Shown piece after piece: positions 12,293-25,226 of a stretch of 64,000 nt of DNA. The translations under genes were made by a program, and so were the position numbers. Under the pieces are notes generated by a model, which saw nothing but the letters and a program-made list of their open reading frames with translations, searched no databases and was not told the DNA's origin. Origin of the DNA: Rotaria socialis (taxonomy: Eukaryota; Rotifera; Eurotatoria; Philodinida; Philodinidae); assembly GCA_905331475.1 (NCBI GenBank), contig CAJNYU010003438.1, forward strand, positions 17,686 to 81,685, read 5' to 3'. Numbering within the stretch: position 1 is the stretch's first letter; each line of letters opens with the position of its first letter.

Positions 12293-13351
12293 TTAATTAA
12301 AAATACGTATGGAATCACCTGGCATCAATAATCTTATTAGTATTCGCCAAGGAAACGGACACATGTTCAATTCTATAGGAATATTACAAATTTTTCGAGT
12401 CCGATGATGTTCGAAATGAATTTGTAGATTATCACAATCTACTGTTAATGTTATTTTATCACCTGTTTGAATTACTAAATTATCATCTCCACCTTCATGT
12501 TCACCATTAATAATAACATAATCGAGATTCCACCATCCATAAATCGAACGATCGAATGGAAAAGAAGCTTCATTTGATGCTGAATGTATGCCGATAAACA
12601 CATTTTTAATGCCTTTTTTTTCAATTAGAAATGAAATCGAATGTTTTCCAGATGAATAATTATTTGAACCAGTGATTTGTGATAGTCCAGCACGATAACT
12701 TAAATGTGCAACAACATATTTGTCTTCGGATAATCTACACGGTCCATACATTGGTACAAAATATTCCGGAATCAATTCCATCGATTGTTCTGAAGTGTAG
12801 CTATCTGTTTCTGATATGGAGTTTGTACATAATGATTGTTGTTGTCGGTTTTGTTCAATAATTTTAATTCCATAAATTGTTGACGAAAGTTTATTATCTT
12901 CTACAATTTCTATTTTAGATGGATGCTCAACTGAATATCGAAGATCAGATATTCTTTTAGCCCATTTTTCAAGTTCAAATTCTGTGTAATTATCTGCGTC
13001 TGCATATGTTTGAAAGTCTCTTGTGATTTGTCTGATTGAAATTTCAACATCCATTTTTAGCGGCAGTAATTTTTCCTCAACATCTTTTCGCGCATTTTCG
13101 GCAATTTCCTGAATTTTTCTCATTGATCTTTGTTCCCAATCATAAATATTTGACAGAAGTGATTGCTTAAAATTATCTTTATTTATATCGTTTTGTAATA
13201 ATTCAAATTTTTCTTGAAGATTATCCATCTGTTGAGCGAGATGTAGTCGATGTTTTACAAAATGTGACATAGAAAATGATTTGTTACATCCATGACACTT
13301 TGCAACGCAAACAGCTTTTCTACATTTTCCACAATGTTGTTCCTCTGCCAT
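12293..13351 (-). CDS. B-box-like zinc-finger protein with coiled coil and beta-rich C-terminus
   Basis: A single exon encoding 352 residues. The N-terminus carries a B-box-like cysteine/histidine cluster (C7, C10, C15, C19, C22, H30, H34). Where related bdelloid proteins as I recall them have FCxxH, this one reads FSMSH, so one expected zinc ligand is a serine at position 27. A helical, probably coiled-coil region follows (about 37-150), starting HLAQQMDNLQEKFELLQNDI. The C-terminal 130 residues are beta-rich, with blocks such as GKHSISFLIEKKGIKNVFIGIHS, SIYGWWNLDYVI and GDKITLTVDCDNLQIHFEHH, resembling SPRY/TRAF-like sandwiches. The architecture is like a TRIM protein without RING. Large families of this type are characteristic of bdelloid rotifers in my recollection. 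Function is unknown; ubiquitin ligase activity should not be assumed. Confidence 0.72.
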   Translation of the reverse strand: MAEEQHCGKCRKAVCVAKCHGCNKSFSMSHFVKHRLHLAQQMDNLQEKFELLQNDINKDNFKQSLLSNIYDWEQRSMRKIQEIAENARKDVEEKLLPLKMDVEISIRQITRDFQTYADADNYTEFELEKWAKRISDLRYSVEHPSKIEIVEDNKLSSTIYGIKIIEQNRQQQSLCTNSISETDSYTSEQSMELIPEYFVPMYGPCRLSEDKYVVAHLSYRAGLSQITGSNNYSSGKHSISFLIEKKGIKNVFIGIHSASNEASFPFDRSIYGWWNLDYVIINGEHEGGDDNLVIQTGDKITLTVDCDNLQIHFEHHRTRKICNIPIELNMCPFPWRILIRLLMPGDSIRIFN

Positions 13352-15277
13352 TGCTATTAATTCTACCGTTAAGATTGTGCGTAATGTGGCACTATTTATA
13401 TATTGCTATCTTTTTAATTTTATGATGTCAATAAAAATCGTATGCTTAATATTATTACGTACCTACGAAAAATAAAAACAGAGAACAGAAAATATTCAAT
13501 ATTGACAGCGAACGTGGTTAAATGAAAATGAGAAGTCAGTTTTTTGCTTAAAAGTATGCACAAATATGAAAGAAAGAGTAAAAAGCATATGGATGAAAGT
13601 GATGATATTGCGTAAAAATATGCAGTAATAACGTAATAATACAATGGGTTATATATCTCGACTCAAACTATCTTGGCAAAAATTCCCAACATAATTTAAT
13701 GAAGAAAACTTGCTTCGGTATACAACTATATTGCAATTGCTATCGAAGTTTCAATAAAATTATAGATACAAAATAAGAGTATACTGTGCATCAATAAAAT
13801 GTATTTCTATTCGAAATATTTGGTGAGTGCAAAATCATAAGATCAGTGAAAATTAAAAATAAACCTTTAACGAAAATTTAAAAAACGCAAACTGACATTT
13901 CATGCCAAACACAGCAAGCAGCGTTTTCCTTTCTGTTCTTCATACAGTTGTTTACTATTTGTTTTTCCAGTTGTAACCATGTCTTTAGTTTTCATTTTGA
14001 CTCATCTTATAAAAAGACACTCACTTTCATCGATGCACATTATTCTCATTCTTTATTCTATTTTAAATATATCGATATAATGATAAAAAATTTCGATAAA
14101 TTGAAAATATAATTACATCATTGGCAATTTTTCTGGTCATGAATCACAAAAATCGAAACGGATAGATTGCACCACAAGAACCACAACTTAATTACATGAC
14201 GCGAAATAAAAACAATCACTGTTCGTTTGAGAGAATTTAGGATGATCAGAATCTAATCGATTAAATCAATGTCGAACTATCAGTTACTTACGACAGGAAT
14301 CATTTTTCTCTATAGCTTATCTCTATTGTTTAGCGTAAATTTTATTTCAGTGGTAAAATCGAAATATGCCATTAACAAACCTTGGTTGTTGAAGACGATG
14401 ATGTACTACTGTGCTTTTCAATACGATTGATAGTTTCTTATATATGTGTTAGTCTCATCATAATAAATCATGTTAAGTTATTAATGTGGCATGCCAAACC
14501 TTACCCTTCGTTATAAAAGCATACTACGAAAAAGCATGTTTTTGTACTGCTTGATAGAAAATTTCTTTCGTGATAAACGTTGCTGCATACGATTTTTGTA
14601 GTCTTTCATGCTTGTCAATAGAGAAAATTAAAATACAAGCTCACATATGATAACATCAAGAAATTTTTTATTTTATTGAAAATAATTTCTACCATGATAT
14701 CTATAGATCATTTTGATGAGCTGGCAAAAGATAAAATTAATTTTAATTCTATAACTCCTTGTTAAAGTAGTATAGAAGAAAAATACAGGTGTTTTTCTAT
14801 GAGCGTACATATTTTCTTGTCATTGATTTTCTTTATACCTGTCGGACAGATATAATATATAAAAAATTTGAAAAAAAGAACAAAATATACTATAAATTAA
14901 TCGAGTGAATTCGTCATTAAATTTACAATTATAAGAAAAGCTGAGCATCAGTGGAAAACATGAATATATCATTTATTCAATAGTGAAATCAGATTCATGA
15001 GATATTGACCACAGAAATTTATAAAAAGATTCTTTTACTCGGATTAAATTGGCACATTGACTATTGTTTGATAGACGATACAAGACTGAGCCCTGCCATC
15101 AACCATCTGACACCCATAGTATCATATAGAAAAATGAATATTTCCCATAAACAACAACAACAACAACAGTGGCACTGCAAAAAAAATAAATCAGATGGTG
15201 CATCTCTCACTCGATTAAATTTCACTAATAGAAGAAAATAAGAGAAACGAGTATATTTGCTTGTTATTCAGAAAAAA
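13352..15277. other. Divergent intergenic region, no gene called
   Basis: A 1.9-kb spacer between the B-box-like gene (-) and the NHL gene (+). A 78-codon frame with a CAA run (15005-15241) precedes the NHL start, but it lacks homology and a splice link, so it is more likely 5' UTR or non-coding. No RING or B-box exon for the NHL gene is visible here. Confidence 0.5.
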
Positions 15278-16771
15278 ATGGCAAAGCAAAATACGAATAT
15301 CGGTAGCGAAATGAACGAGACATTTGAAAAAATGCATTTACGACTTGATCAACGTTTTCAACAACTAAATCGACAAGTTAATATTCATTCAACTTCACTG
15401 CTTCATTCTCGTAAAAATAGTAAATTTAGTCGTAGAAAACAAGGAGAAAAACAAATTTTATGTCATGTTTTTTTCTATTTTTCATAAAATCAGGTGGAAC
15501 TCCGCTTGTTTTTTCTCCAATCCATCAAAGACGACTCGAAGAAGCCATCAATAATTTTGGACGTTTAACAATATCAACATCTCTGAACAACATTCAACGT
15601 TGTGAGTCAGTGTGTATACTTATGGCATTTAATCACTTTTTTCTGCCTTCTTTCTCTCTCTCTCTCTCTCCGTCTTTTTTATATACCTATTAGTGACTAA
15701 TTCGACGTCAATGCTACATGGCGTGTGCAGGTAAGCCAAGAAGAAGGAAAAAAGAAGAGCATCAAAAATATACTTCACAATCGATTTTTTTTCTCCTTTT
15801 ACAGTACTTCAACATTACATCAGCAACCTATGAGGAAAACAACAGTCAAAGCACCGACAAAAATCGAAGACAACAACAATAGCAATAGTAACGATAATTA
15901 TCAAACTATTGGAAAACGTGGACGACAAAAAGGACAATTTAGTAATCCCCAAGATGTATTAATTACTACAAATCCTGCTCGAACGATTCTTGTATCCGAT
16001 ACAATCAATCAGAATGTACAACTTTTTTCATTAGATACTGGTTTATGTACGGGCTCATTTTTATCACCCGTGAATTCGAAGCACAATGCACTTCGTCGTC
16101 CTATCGGCTTGTCGAATTCATTGAACAATAGCTCAACATGCTTCGTAGCTGATTATGATCAACATTTGATTAGTAGTTGGACTATAGACGAAAATGGAAA
16201 TGGAAGATTATTAAAGAAATTCGGTCAACAATCGCTTATAGGTCCCAAAGGACTCTGTATATCTAATCAATCACAATCTATTGTGGTAGCTGATAATAAA
16301 GCAAATAGTATATGTCTATTCAATTCATCTGGCGTACTTTCACATCGTTTTGGAACACGTGGATCTGAACTACATGAACTTGCTGGTCCACATTATGTTA
16401 AATTCGCTGAACAAGATAATGACCGAAATATAATTGTAACAGATTTCTATAATAATTGTGTAAAAATATTTGATATTGAACGTCATGGACAGTTCGTAAC
16501 AAGTTTCGGTTCAGTAGGAACGAAAAATGGTTTATTTCAAGCTCCAACTGGTTTAGCTATTGATTATGAACGAGGTTATATATTTGTGTCGGATTGGGGT
16601 AATAATCGTATTCAAGTATTCGATCGTCAAGGTTCCTTTATACGTATTATTGAACTGTCAACAGCCGATTTGCTCTACGGACCGCAAGGACTTGATTATG
16701 AACCAAGTACGCGTACGCTAGCCATTGCTAATGCAGGCCAACATTGCGCAATTTTGGTTAATATTGTTTGA
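15278..16771 (+). CDS. NHL-repeat beta-propeller protein, TRIM2/TRIM3-like but RING-less
   Basis: Four exons: 15278-15419, 15494-15601, a 37-nt microexon 15694-15730 (strong GTAAGC donor) and 15805-16771. They sum to 1254 nt and encode 417 residues. The last exon encodes a six-bladed NHL propeller strongly resembling TRIM2/TRIM3. Blocks seen in order include IGKRGRQKGQFSNPQDV, ADYDQHLISSW, LIGPKGLCIS, VVADNKANSICLF, LAGPHYVKF, IVTDFYNNCVKIF, NGLFQAPTGLAIDY, VSDWGNNRIQVF and LYGPQGL. NHL propellers bind RNA or protein. TRIM2/3 carry RING, B-box, coiled coil and filamin domains ahead of NHL; here only about 50 polar and probably helical residues plus a linker precede it. The adjacent upstream gene is on the other strand, leaving little room for missing domains. 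A CAG just before 15272 could mean a further 5' exon. Confidence 0.88.
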
Positions 16772-16848
16772 CTAGTATCTTGTTTTATTGCATTAATATA
16801 AAGAAAAGAGAGCAAACAAAAAAAAGGGAAAACCCAAATTTAAACAGT

Positions 16849-19800
16849 TCAACAATTAGTTAGATCACGCCGACGTTGTAATACTTGATCGGCTTCGAAT
16901 TCACTTAAATTATGAATACCCATTTCGTGTAGAGCAGAAGGCAGCGGAGATGATACTATAGGATCTTTTGAGGATGAATCTGTCAGCGATGCTAGTGATA
17001 AATCTTGTTGTAGAGCATCAACTAATAAAAGAGCAGAACCAATTGGCATTGTGAGAAGTAAAGCAGATTCACGACATCTAAGAAAATTAAAAATATTTAT
17101 ATGAAGATTAAAGAAAATTGTTTTTACTACAACGAGCGTAAAATATTATACGAGTTCGTATTCAAAGAGCAATACTATTAGAATTTCGTTTACGAACTGA
17201 ATTTGCACGATGAACATCTTTGCATACGTATTCTCATCAGAAATGTTTTATTTGTTGATAAAAAAACATGGATTATTTCAACAGTTCAGTAACATCAAAC
17301 TGCTAATATTTGATGCTTTTGAAAGAATTCGATAGTAAAAAAAGATACTTTGGCTATTTTAAAAACAAATTTGGGTGTGGAACTCACATATACTGTCGAA
17401 GAAAATCGTCGGTGTTAGTTTGAAAGCGAGATTTTTGCGGCTCCCCATCTCCCTCCCCATTACAGACGCATTAATAAGTTAAAAATTGTGCTAATTAGGA
17501 GCTCGACTAATTAGACTGCTATTTCTTCTTTTTTTAATTACAGACTACACGAAAAAAGCAATGCTTACTCATTACAGACCATAGTAACGAGCTTAGGGTA
17601 TCATTACAGATCATGGAAACTAGTCTCTGCCATTCTTAAATATATGAGCTAACAATTAATACTCCATTAAAGACATAAACAAATAGGTACTGACCTAATT
17701 ATAGGTTTTGAAAATCAAGGTAGATTTTTCAGATGAACTATTTTGAATTATTTTAGTAAGCCGAAGGGAAAATATGTGAGTTTCACATTTTAGCCACAAA
17801 GGGGCTGCGTTAACAAGCTTTTTAATGTGTAACTCGAGGAATTGTATTCAACCGTAACAAAAACAACTTTCACTTGTCGGTATCTTATCTATTTCTCTTA
17901 CTTATTGAATAATTGTGAGAAATGATCATTGACAATACGAGACCATCCTCGATTCATATCGAAAAGAAATTGTGCTGCACCACCTTCATTAAATGTATAG
18001 TCATTTATAATCTATGAAAATTAAAATTTCGTTCTTATTTATACCTCGAATGGAATCAATTCTTCATACCCTATTAAACAAATATTCATCAAATTGCTTA
18101 ATAACTCTGGCACGTATTTCATTGGAAACATTTTTTAAAAGATTAATTGATAAATTAGCAAAAGTTGTTTGTAATTCTAATAAGACATCTATAGCCGATG
18201 AAGAGATATTCATACTAAAATAATCTTTAGGGTTGGGCATTGCTGACCATCTAGAAGAAAAAATGAATTTTGCGTTTTTTTTTAATATTCAAAATGTAAA
18301 TATTGTTTAATTACTTTTCATTGATGTATCGTCGACTTTTTGCTTTAAGTGTACTGACAATATGATTGACAATGATACTACAATTTTTTTCTTCTTCATC
18401 ACGATATTGTTCAAGTAAATGATCGAATATTGATGCTGGTATTAAATCATTCTTTTTATTTAATTGTATTAAATCAAACTGTTGAGCTAATGTTGAATCA
18501 ATATCAATTTGATTCGAATTTTTATCCGCAAAGTTATCCATGCCATTATTTTTAATAAAAATTTTATATTCTTCATGGAAATATTGTAAACGTTGATAGT
18601 GCTATGAAACAATAAGAAAGCATGAATAAATATACAAATATGCATAGGTTTTCAATCATTCCGAAAATTTCATTTTCTCCTATACAATTTGATCTTCTGG
18701 ATAAGTAAAACTGTAGAAAATCGATAGTGTTACATAAATGTTAGAGAAGAAAATCATGGTATTTGTAAAACTAAGATTGTATTTAGTATTCAGTGTATTG
18801 CTTTATGTCGCGAACAACAGCCGATAGAATAATTATTGGAAGCTGCAGATATATAGCGGGACTAGGAAACGCTCATATTCTGTATTTCAAAAACACAAAC
18901 ATCAATGTCGAGCTCAGGAATTATTCGGAATCTTTTTTGTTTAACTGGTCTTCGGAAACTTCCAGTACAATGAAGAATAGTTCGATAAAAGATAATATGA
19001 ATTCTTACTGAACGATTTTTCCATTGTTGAATAACATCCGCTACATAAACAATTGAATTCAGTATTGAACAAAAATATTTTGATAGCGGGTCAATATCTT
19101 GCTGTTCATTGTGTAAACAATCTTTTAGATCGTTTAGAAATTGGTCAAGTAAATCGACTTGTAAAGAAAATAAACGAAGAGTACAAGATGGATATGGTAC
19201 ATGACGATAACGATCTAAATAAATAGAATTTAAAATTAATGATAGTTCTGAAAAATTTAATTCTTTTTACCTTCCATTGCATGAAGAAGTGTTAAGAATG
19301 TTTCAGCACATTCACTTATTTTTATTTCGTCTGGATTTCGCTCGAGCATACGTTCATAAACACTTTGATGTGCTGTAGATGATTGAAATATATTTTGTAA
19401 TTTTGCACGAGAAACTAAAAAAATAGATCCAACTAAGAATCGTTCTTGTTAGTAAGGCAGGCTCGTTAATTGGAATTTTTACAAGCTAAAACTTTCAGAT
19501 TCGATTCTATGCGGCTTTCATTTTGATAATCTCTATGGAATTTTCTGATCAAAATATGAATAGCCATCTGTATTACCAATGTGTCAACTTTATGAAATCT
19601 ATCATCCGTTTACAGAAATCTCCCAATGGTACGCTATTTATTGATAAATAGCAACAATACAGACATATTACTATTTTTTTTTACATTTACACTTTAATCT
19701 TATTCTATTGTCGCCATTGTTTCACCTCAATAAGACTCCTATCGCACTTGAAGCAATTGATATTTTACCAAGTATTCTGTGTATAAATGAGGAAAACAAT

Positions 19801-22572
19801 TGAATTAAAGAAAACGTTTTGCTTTTATTCATAGCGAAGATTTTAATTCAGGAAACAATCTTATCCATTGTAAGATGTATTCATCTCTTTTTTGGAGAAA
19901 ACAATACCAGTGCGAATGCCTTAGTCAGTCAGTGCATATCAACATGTCCCAGGTCGAAAAATCTGACACAAGATCTTGGAATAGGGGCGAAATCTTACAA
20001 GAATCTGACCAAAAAAATCGTAGTTCCTGAGATCTTAGATCAATTCGCACAATCACATTCTTGAAAGAGCTTACACGTTAATACGATCTTTGAAGAATCT
20101 GATCGTTCGACCTGATCTAAGATCTCAGGGACTACGATTTTTTGTATGATTTTCGTATGATCGTGCAAGATCATATAAGATCAGATCTTACAATATGATT
20201 GCTCGACTTGGGCTGTTATCTATCGAATCTGTGAAGTGCGTAATATCAAAGAAATTCTATGATGTGTAAAACATGGAAGTTCAGTTCCCCTCACAAAAGA
20301 ATCCACGAGTCGTGCAAAATTCATCCTGTGAAAGATATGGATTCAATTGAATACAAACCATCTTGTTCAACTTGAAACCATTTTTCAAAAACGATTTCAT
20401 CACATAATAAATTCATGCAGCTCGGTAAATCCTGTGGGTAATCAATATCTTTTTCAAACAGACGTTGTGAAAAAATAAGAATTTCTTCAATATAATGTGT
20501 AAATAATGTTGTATCACTAAGTATCGACGTTATTTGACTGTCAATTTTAACAATAATAAGTTCGATCAAACCGCGAATAAATTCAACCTATTTATCATTC
20601 AAAATAAACTAGTTTTGTTCTTCTTCTTCACACATGTCGTGCTTACTTTAACATTAATTGGTGAGACATCCGAAAATTCATCAATTAATGGTTGTAATTG
20701 TTTAGTTAGAAAATCATCATGATCGAGAATCCACGTAATTATTTGATTAAGATACCATTCAGGCTAAAGAGAACAGGAAAAATCGAAAAAGATTTTTTTC
20801 TAAGAATGTTCGGCTTGTTACTTTACGACGATCATTTGTTTTTTGTTGACCATAAAAATGAAAGTTAAAACGAGTAATAAAACCTTTTAATAGCATATGA
20901 ATGAATAATGGGATTGGTTTCCAACCAATAAAACGTAAACGTGATTGAACATCATCATGTTTAACATTATTTGGTAGCCGCAATTTTAATGCGTACGCTA
21001 ATTCTTGCTTTAATATATCACGATTTATGTCAAATAATTCGATCACAACATTTGGTGGCATTTTACGAATGTATGGAAATTCGATAAGTTTCAAGACGTT
21101 TTCCATACGTCTATAGGAGAGAAAACAAGTGAACCGAAAATTTCGTATGTTAAATAGACTTACGATTCGATAGCAGTTTTAAGTTCTTCATACCAATAAA
21201 GTGCAAGATTAGTACTGTACGCACGTAAATGTTCAGTTGAGGTGTCATGCACGAGTTCAGTAAGCCTTGACAGTTTAGAATAAATTGATAAAGATTCATC
21301 CAGCGATTCAGCGGAAAGAGATTTTTCCAGTGCAGAGCTAAAAACGAAATAGATAGTTTAGAGTTGTGTGAATTATTTGAATAATCCAGTAAAAGTAATC
21401 AATGAATAGTACGTCTTCTTTTGAGCATTTCTAGAGAAGGAATCAAATAAAATAAAATTTTCATAGAAATATTTAGCGAGCTGATCATCTACGATAATTC
21501 CTTTTTCAGTATTGACGAGAAACAACATTATTTTCCTACTTATTATGAATTATTTTTGTTGAAAAACTCAACTTGTGCAACGTCTAAAATCGAATACAAC
21601 ATCGAAAGTGATCTATGAGTGAGTGTTTTGGTTGGAAAAGTTAATCCAATGATTATCACTCAAGAAGCCGGGATTATTTAGATCAAGCTACGACTTATCT
21701 CAAATGGGATTTATTATTTGACAAGGCTTTCTCGTATGAAATATTAAATAAGACAAATTCATCGGCAATGTTTTTTTTTAGCGAATTCAAGATCAAATTT
21801 AAGACGTGCGGAGTAACAAGAAAATTTCGACTCTAAATATAGGCATTTTTCAGCCATTCTGCAAAAGAATAAACTTTCTTAAAGAAACACTTCACCATTA
21901 AATTTTATTTCGTTAAATATCACATTTAAATAAGTTCAAATATTAGGGTAGAATGTTTTTTAAATAAATAAATCTGTTTGCTTCTTATCTAATTTGAATG
22001 TTTACGTCGAAAAATGTATTCATAGAAAAAAAAGATGCAATTTGAACAGTGGTTTTCTTCTGTTTACATAAGGAATATCTTTTTCTTTTTTCTTTATAGA
22101 AGTCTAATCAAACAACTGAAAATACCTATATGTCAAGAGTGTTTCAAGGCAATGAAGATAATCAATAATCCTTGCTGTGTTCTTCAAACGTTTAACAGTT
22201 GTGCGAAAATCTTGAGCAATTAATTCTGCTTCATTTTCGCGTGATTTCAATTCAATGGCTAATTTACATTCTTGAATTCGCAGTTGTTCATGTTGTTCAA
22301 GAAGTTTTTTTGTCATTGTTATGCCATTGTGTAATTGAGATACTATTGAAAGATTTTCTTTTGTTGCTATTGAGATTGGATTAAACTATGGGAAACATAA
22401 TTATTTTTCAAAATCAATCAGTTTTTCTTTTTACTTTAGCTTCAAGTAATTCTCGTTCGTGTTCAGCATGTGTTAATAATTTCGATAGAAGATGCTCAGG
22501 ATTATCAATATCAGATGTTTCAGTTTCGATTCCATCTGTATATTGTATTAATTGAGTCCAAAAGTCCGACAT
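16849..22572 (-). CDS. RINT1: RINT1, NRZ tethering complex subunit
   Basis: Twelve exons: 22572-22435, 22385-22126, 21337-21164, 21110-20822, 20763-20647, 20587-20359, 19414-19271, 19214-19009, 18601-18315, 18250-18070, 18011-17902 and 17077-16849. They sum to 2364 nt and encode 787 residues, close to human RINT1 (792). RINT1 (yeast Tip20) joins NAG and ZW10 in the complex that tethers Golgi-to-ER vesicles, and it also binds RAD50. Seen: an N-terminal coiled coil ending DYLHCLETLLTY; SSALEKSL; the PEWYLNQIITWILDHDDFL block; PSCMNLLCDEIVFEKWFQVE; FNEGGAAQFLFDMNRGW; and the C-terminal IGSALLLVDALQQD with ALHEMGIHNLSEFEADQVLQRRR. All have clear vertebrate RINT1 counterparts. Introns 3 and 7 (counted from the lower end) and the last intron are 0.8-0.9 kb, and the one at 19415-20358 holds an inverted-repeat element. 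The gene converges on the NHL gene with a 77-bp gap. Confidence 0.95.
19945..20213. mobile_element. Inverted-repeat (MITE/foldback-like) element in a RINT1 intron
   Basis: Two arms of about 31 bp, at 20011-20042 and 20113-20143, are inverted copies with one mismatch. A second, weaker inverted pair lies outside them (around 19948 and 20213), and the whole tract is rich in GATCTTA-type words. It lies inside the RINT1 intron 19415-20358 and has no coding capacity. Edges are approximate and no target-site duplication was established. Confidence 0.65.
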
Positions 22573-25226
22573 TATTTTAGAACTTAAAATTTTTATGCAT
22601 CATTACTTTTTTCATTCAAGAATACTATCTAGAAATATAGAAAAGCAATGTTTATGTACACACCACGAGAACGTTTTCCTGATGAAAAAAATGGCACGGA
22701 ACTCTACGAACTGTAAGATAACATAGGTAAAAATCCCGATACTAAATGTTGAACACACAACTCGAGGTGCCACTAAATGATGCATTCATCAATGTTCGTA
22801 GTAAATCATTATAAACCGAGACAAAAATAAGTTCTTTTGAAATTCTACTTCTAATCTTACCCTTCCGAGTGCACTCTTAATATTTAGGCGAAACGCAAAA
22901 CATTTAGTTTTTGAGTAACTTCTCTATAGAAAATCCAATACAAAATGGCGCTGTACAATTTTTCTTTATTAGCAAAATGCCCATGTTCAGCATGGTTTCT
23001 AAATCAATGTATATATTTCAAAATGCATTAAAGAATACTAAAATAAATCTTCAAGTTTATATTTGCCTTTCGATATACTAAACAATGCAAAACTATTAGA
23101 CAGTATCAAATTACATACAGATCTCTGAAAGCCAATTAGCAATATTTGTGTAAAAAGCGGAAATGTCTCAAGTGAAAGTCTTATGCTACCTGTGAAACAC
23201 GTGAAGTTAAAAATCTGAAACTCGAAAGAAACTCTTGCATATGAATACACGGAGGAACAAGCAATATAATTTTGTAATACTAAAACATAAAAGAAACAAA
23301 CAAGGTATACTTCATGTGATTTTTGAGTAGCACCATTGAACGCTACATCTGGACTATGTTGACATCGAGAAAAGTTACTTTTAGTGCGTTTTTTCTTTTT
23401 CAATTAATCTGCTGTGAACTGACATAATTTGAACAGCATATAACCTTCTACTAGCTACGTTCTCTTGACTGAAAAGACACGAATACATATCATACTTAAT
23501 ATCGATTAAAGTTCTTTGCGTCAGATGGTTTATCTTTTTAGGTAAAAAAAAACTATGAATGTCTCTACCTGCAAAGATATTTTGTTATGAAATCTCTTAT
23601 TTTTAGTTTTCTCAATGTCTCGTATGAATCCTGAAAGAAAATATGCAGTTCAGTTATTGCCCTCTGTGGCAAAAAAAATGTTTTCTGGTTAATTTCAAAT
23701 CCAGGAAATGCAATCTAATGTGGCAAAGCTTTATGTTTGCTAATCGGGAGCTAATGAGTGTAACAGTATGAACAATGCTGATTTTAAATATAATCATAAG
23801 AAGCTTTCTTAGACGTTCGTATATTTGTCTATTAGAAAAAGGAACTACGAGTGGCTATAAGTAATTTTCTGATCCATGCAAATTATAGATTTTCAAATAA
23901 CATAAAACTAGATCAGTTATAAAGATCCATATTTATATGTCTATATATCTGTAGTATCAATAAAATTTGAAATGTACTATTGACATACAAAAATCTAAGA
24001 GGATCTCTTAGGATCATATAAAGAATTAGCATAATAGAACAGTAGAAAATATTCCTTCAAAAGAAATTTTTATATGACAAGTTAAACAAAGAGTGGCTCC
24101 ATGATAGTCATGTATTCTAAAAACAAAATTAGTAAAAATGCAATAGGCAATTTTTCAAGGAAAATAAAACTACACAGATATTCATCTTGAAATAAAATAT
24201 GTACATTTTATTAAAGATATTTTTCATTCCGTATTCCAGTTAGCTCGAATAAAAATGTCGATCAAATCGTATAGCAAAATTTTGATGTGTTCTACTTAAT
24301 CCGACTGCCCTTAAGACTATTGATAAAACAGTCAATCGAGTACATGTTTTGTTGCCCTTTGATTGCATGAAAAACATAGCCATTCGTTGGTTTTAGGGAA
24401 GACGTATATCCTAACATACTCTTGCTACTTATTCGCTCACTTGTTTTCATCGAGATAATTCATGAAACCGAGGCTATTTTAGAAAAAAATCGCATACCAG
24501 TGAAATATTTCTATATAATCAGTTGAAATTTGATCGTCAAGTAAGTGTTAATTCTGTCTTTTTTCAGTTTACAGCGAAAAAAATAAATACCTTTTTCAAC
24601 ATCAAAATCTACGATTGCTATTGTTTGATTGGATAAAATTACAACCAATGAATGCAATATTTTCTGAGAGGAGGCTACTCATCATATTCAATGGTATTTT
24701 TGTCTGCTGATGATATGATCTTGCACTCATTGCTTTATAGCAGAAGAAGAAAAAAAACAAATAAATTCGAGAAAATTTTGTTTTTTTCTAGATTATCCCA
24801 TAGTAATAGTCCTCATAATTTTTTTTAAACCAACTAAATATCATTCGTTTTTTTTCTTTTATTTTGAGTTATAATTTCATTACAATTATTATATCAAACA
24901 ACTTATTGCTTAGAGTTTTTTCATGTTTTGCTTCACTAACGAGAATCATGAATACTAACATGAGACAATATCACGACACCCTTACTAATGCTAATATCTT
25001 TCACCTTACACCTTTTTTTCTCTCTCTACCGCTAACTACAGAAAAAAAAACGTTTCTTCATTTGTACATCGTATCGTTTATACGCATCAATACATTCTTG
25101 TGAATTTTTTTCGTATACCTGACATGTGTAAGAAAAATACTGCTGTCATCCGTTTTTTGTTGAATACAACAAAATATTCCTATTTTTCATTTATATTTAT
25201 AGAATGTTCGAATTATAGTGTAAGTG
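22573..25226. other. Divergent intergenic region, RINT1 / NCOA
   Basis: A 2.65-kb spacer with the promoters of two divergent genes. I looked for an upstream basic helix-loop-helix exon of the coactivator and found none. A 121-codon minus-strand frame (23038-23403) has no recognisable homology. Confidence 0.5.

Noticed and set aside
15005-15241. 78-codon frame with a CAA run before the NHL gene
   Set aside because: No ATG at its start, no homology and no splice link into the NHL frame; probably 5' UTR.
23038-23403. 121-codon minus-strand frame between RINT1 and NCOA
   Set aside because: Composition is unremarkable and no family is recognised; too weak to call.
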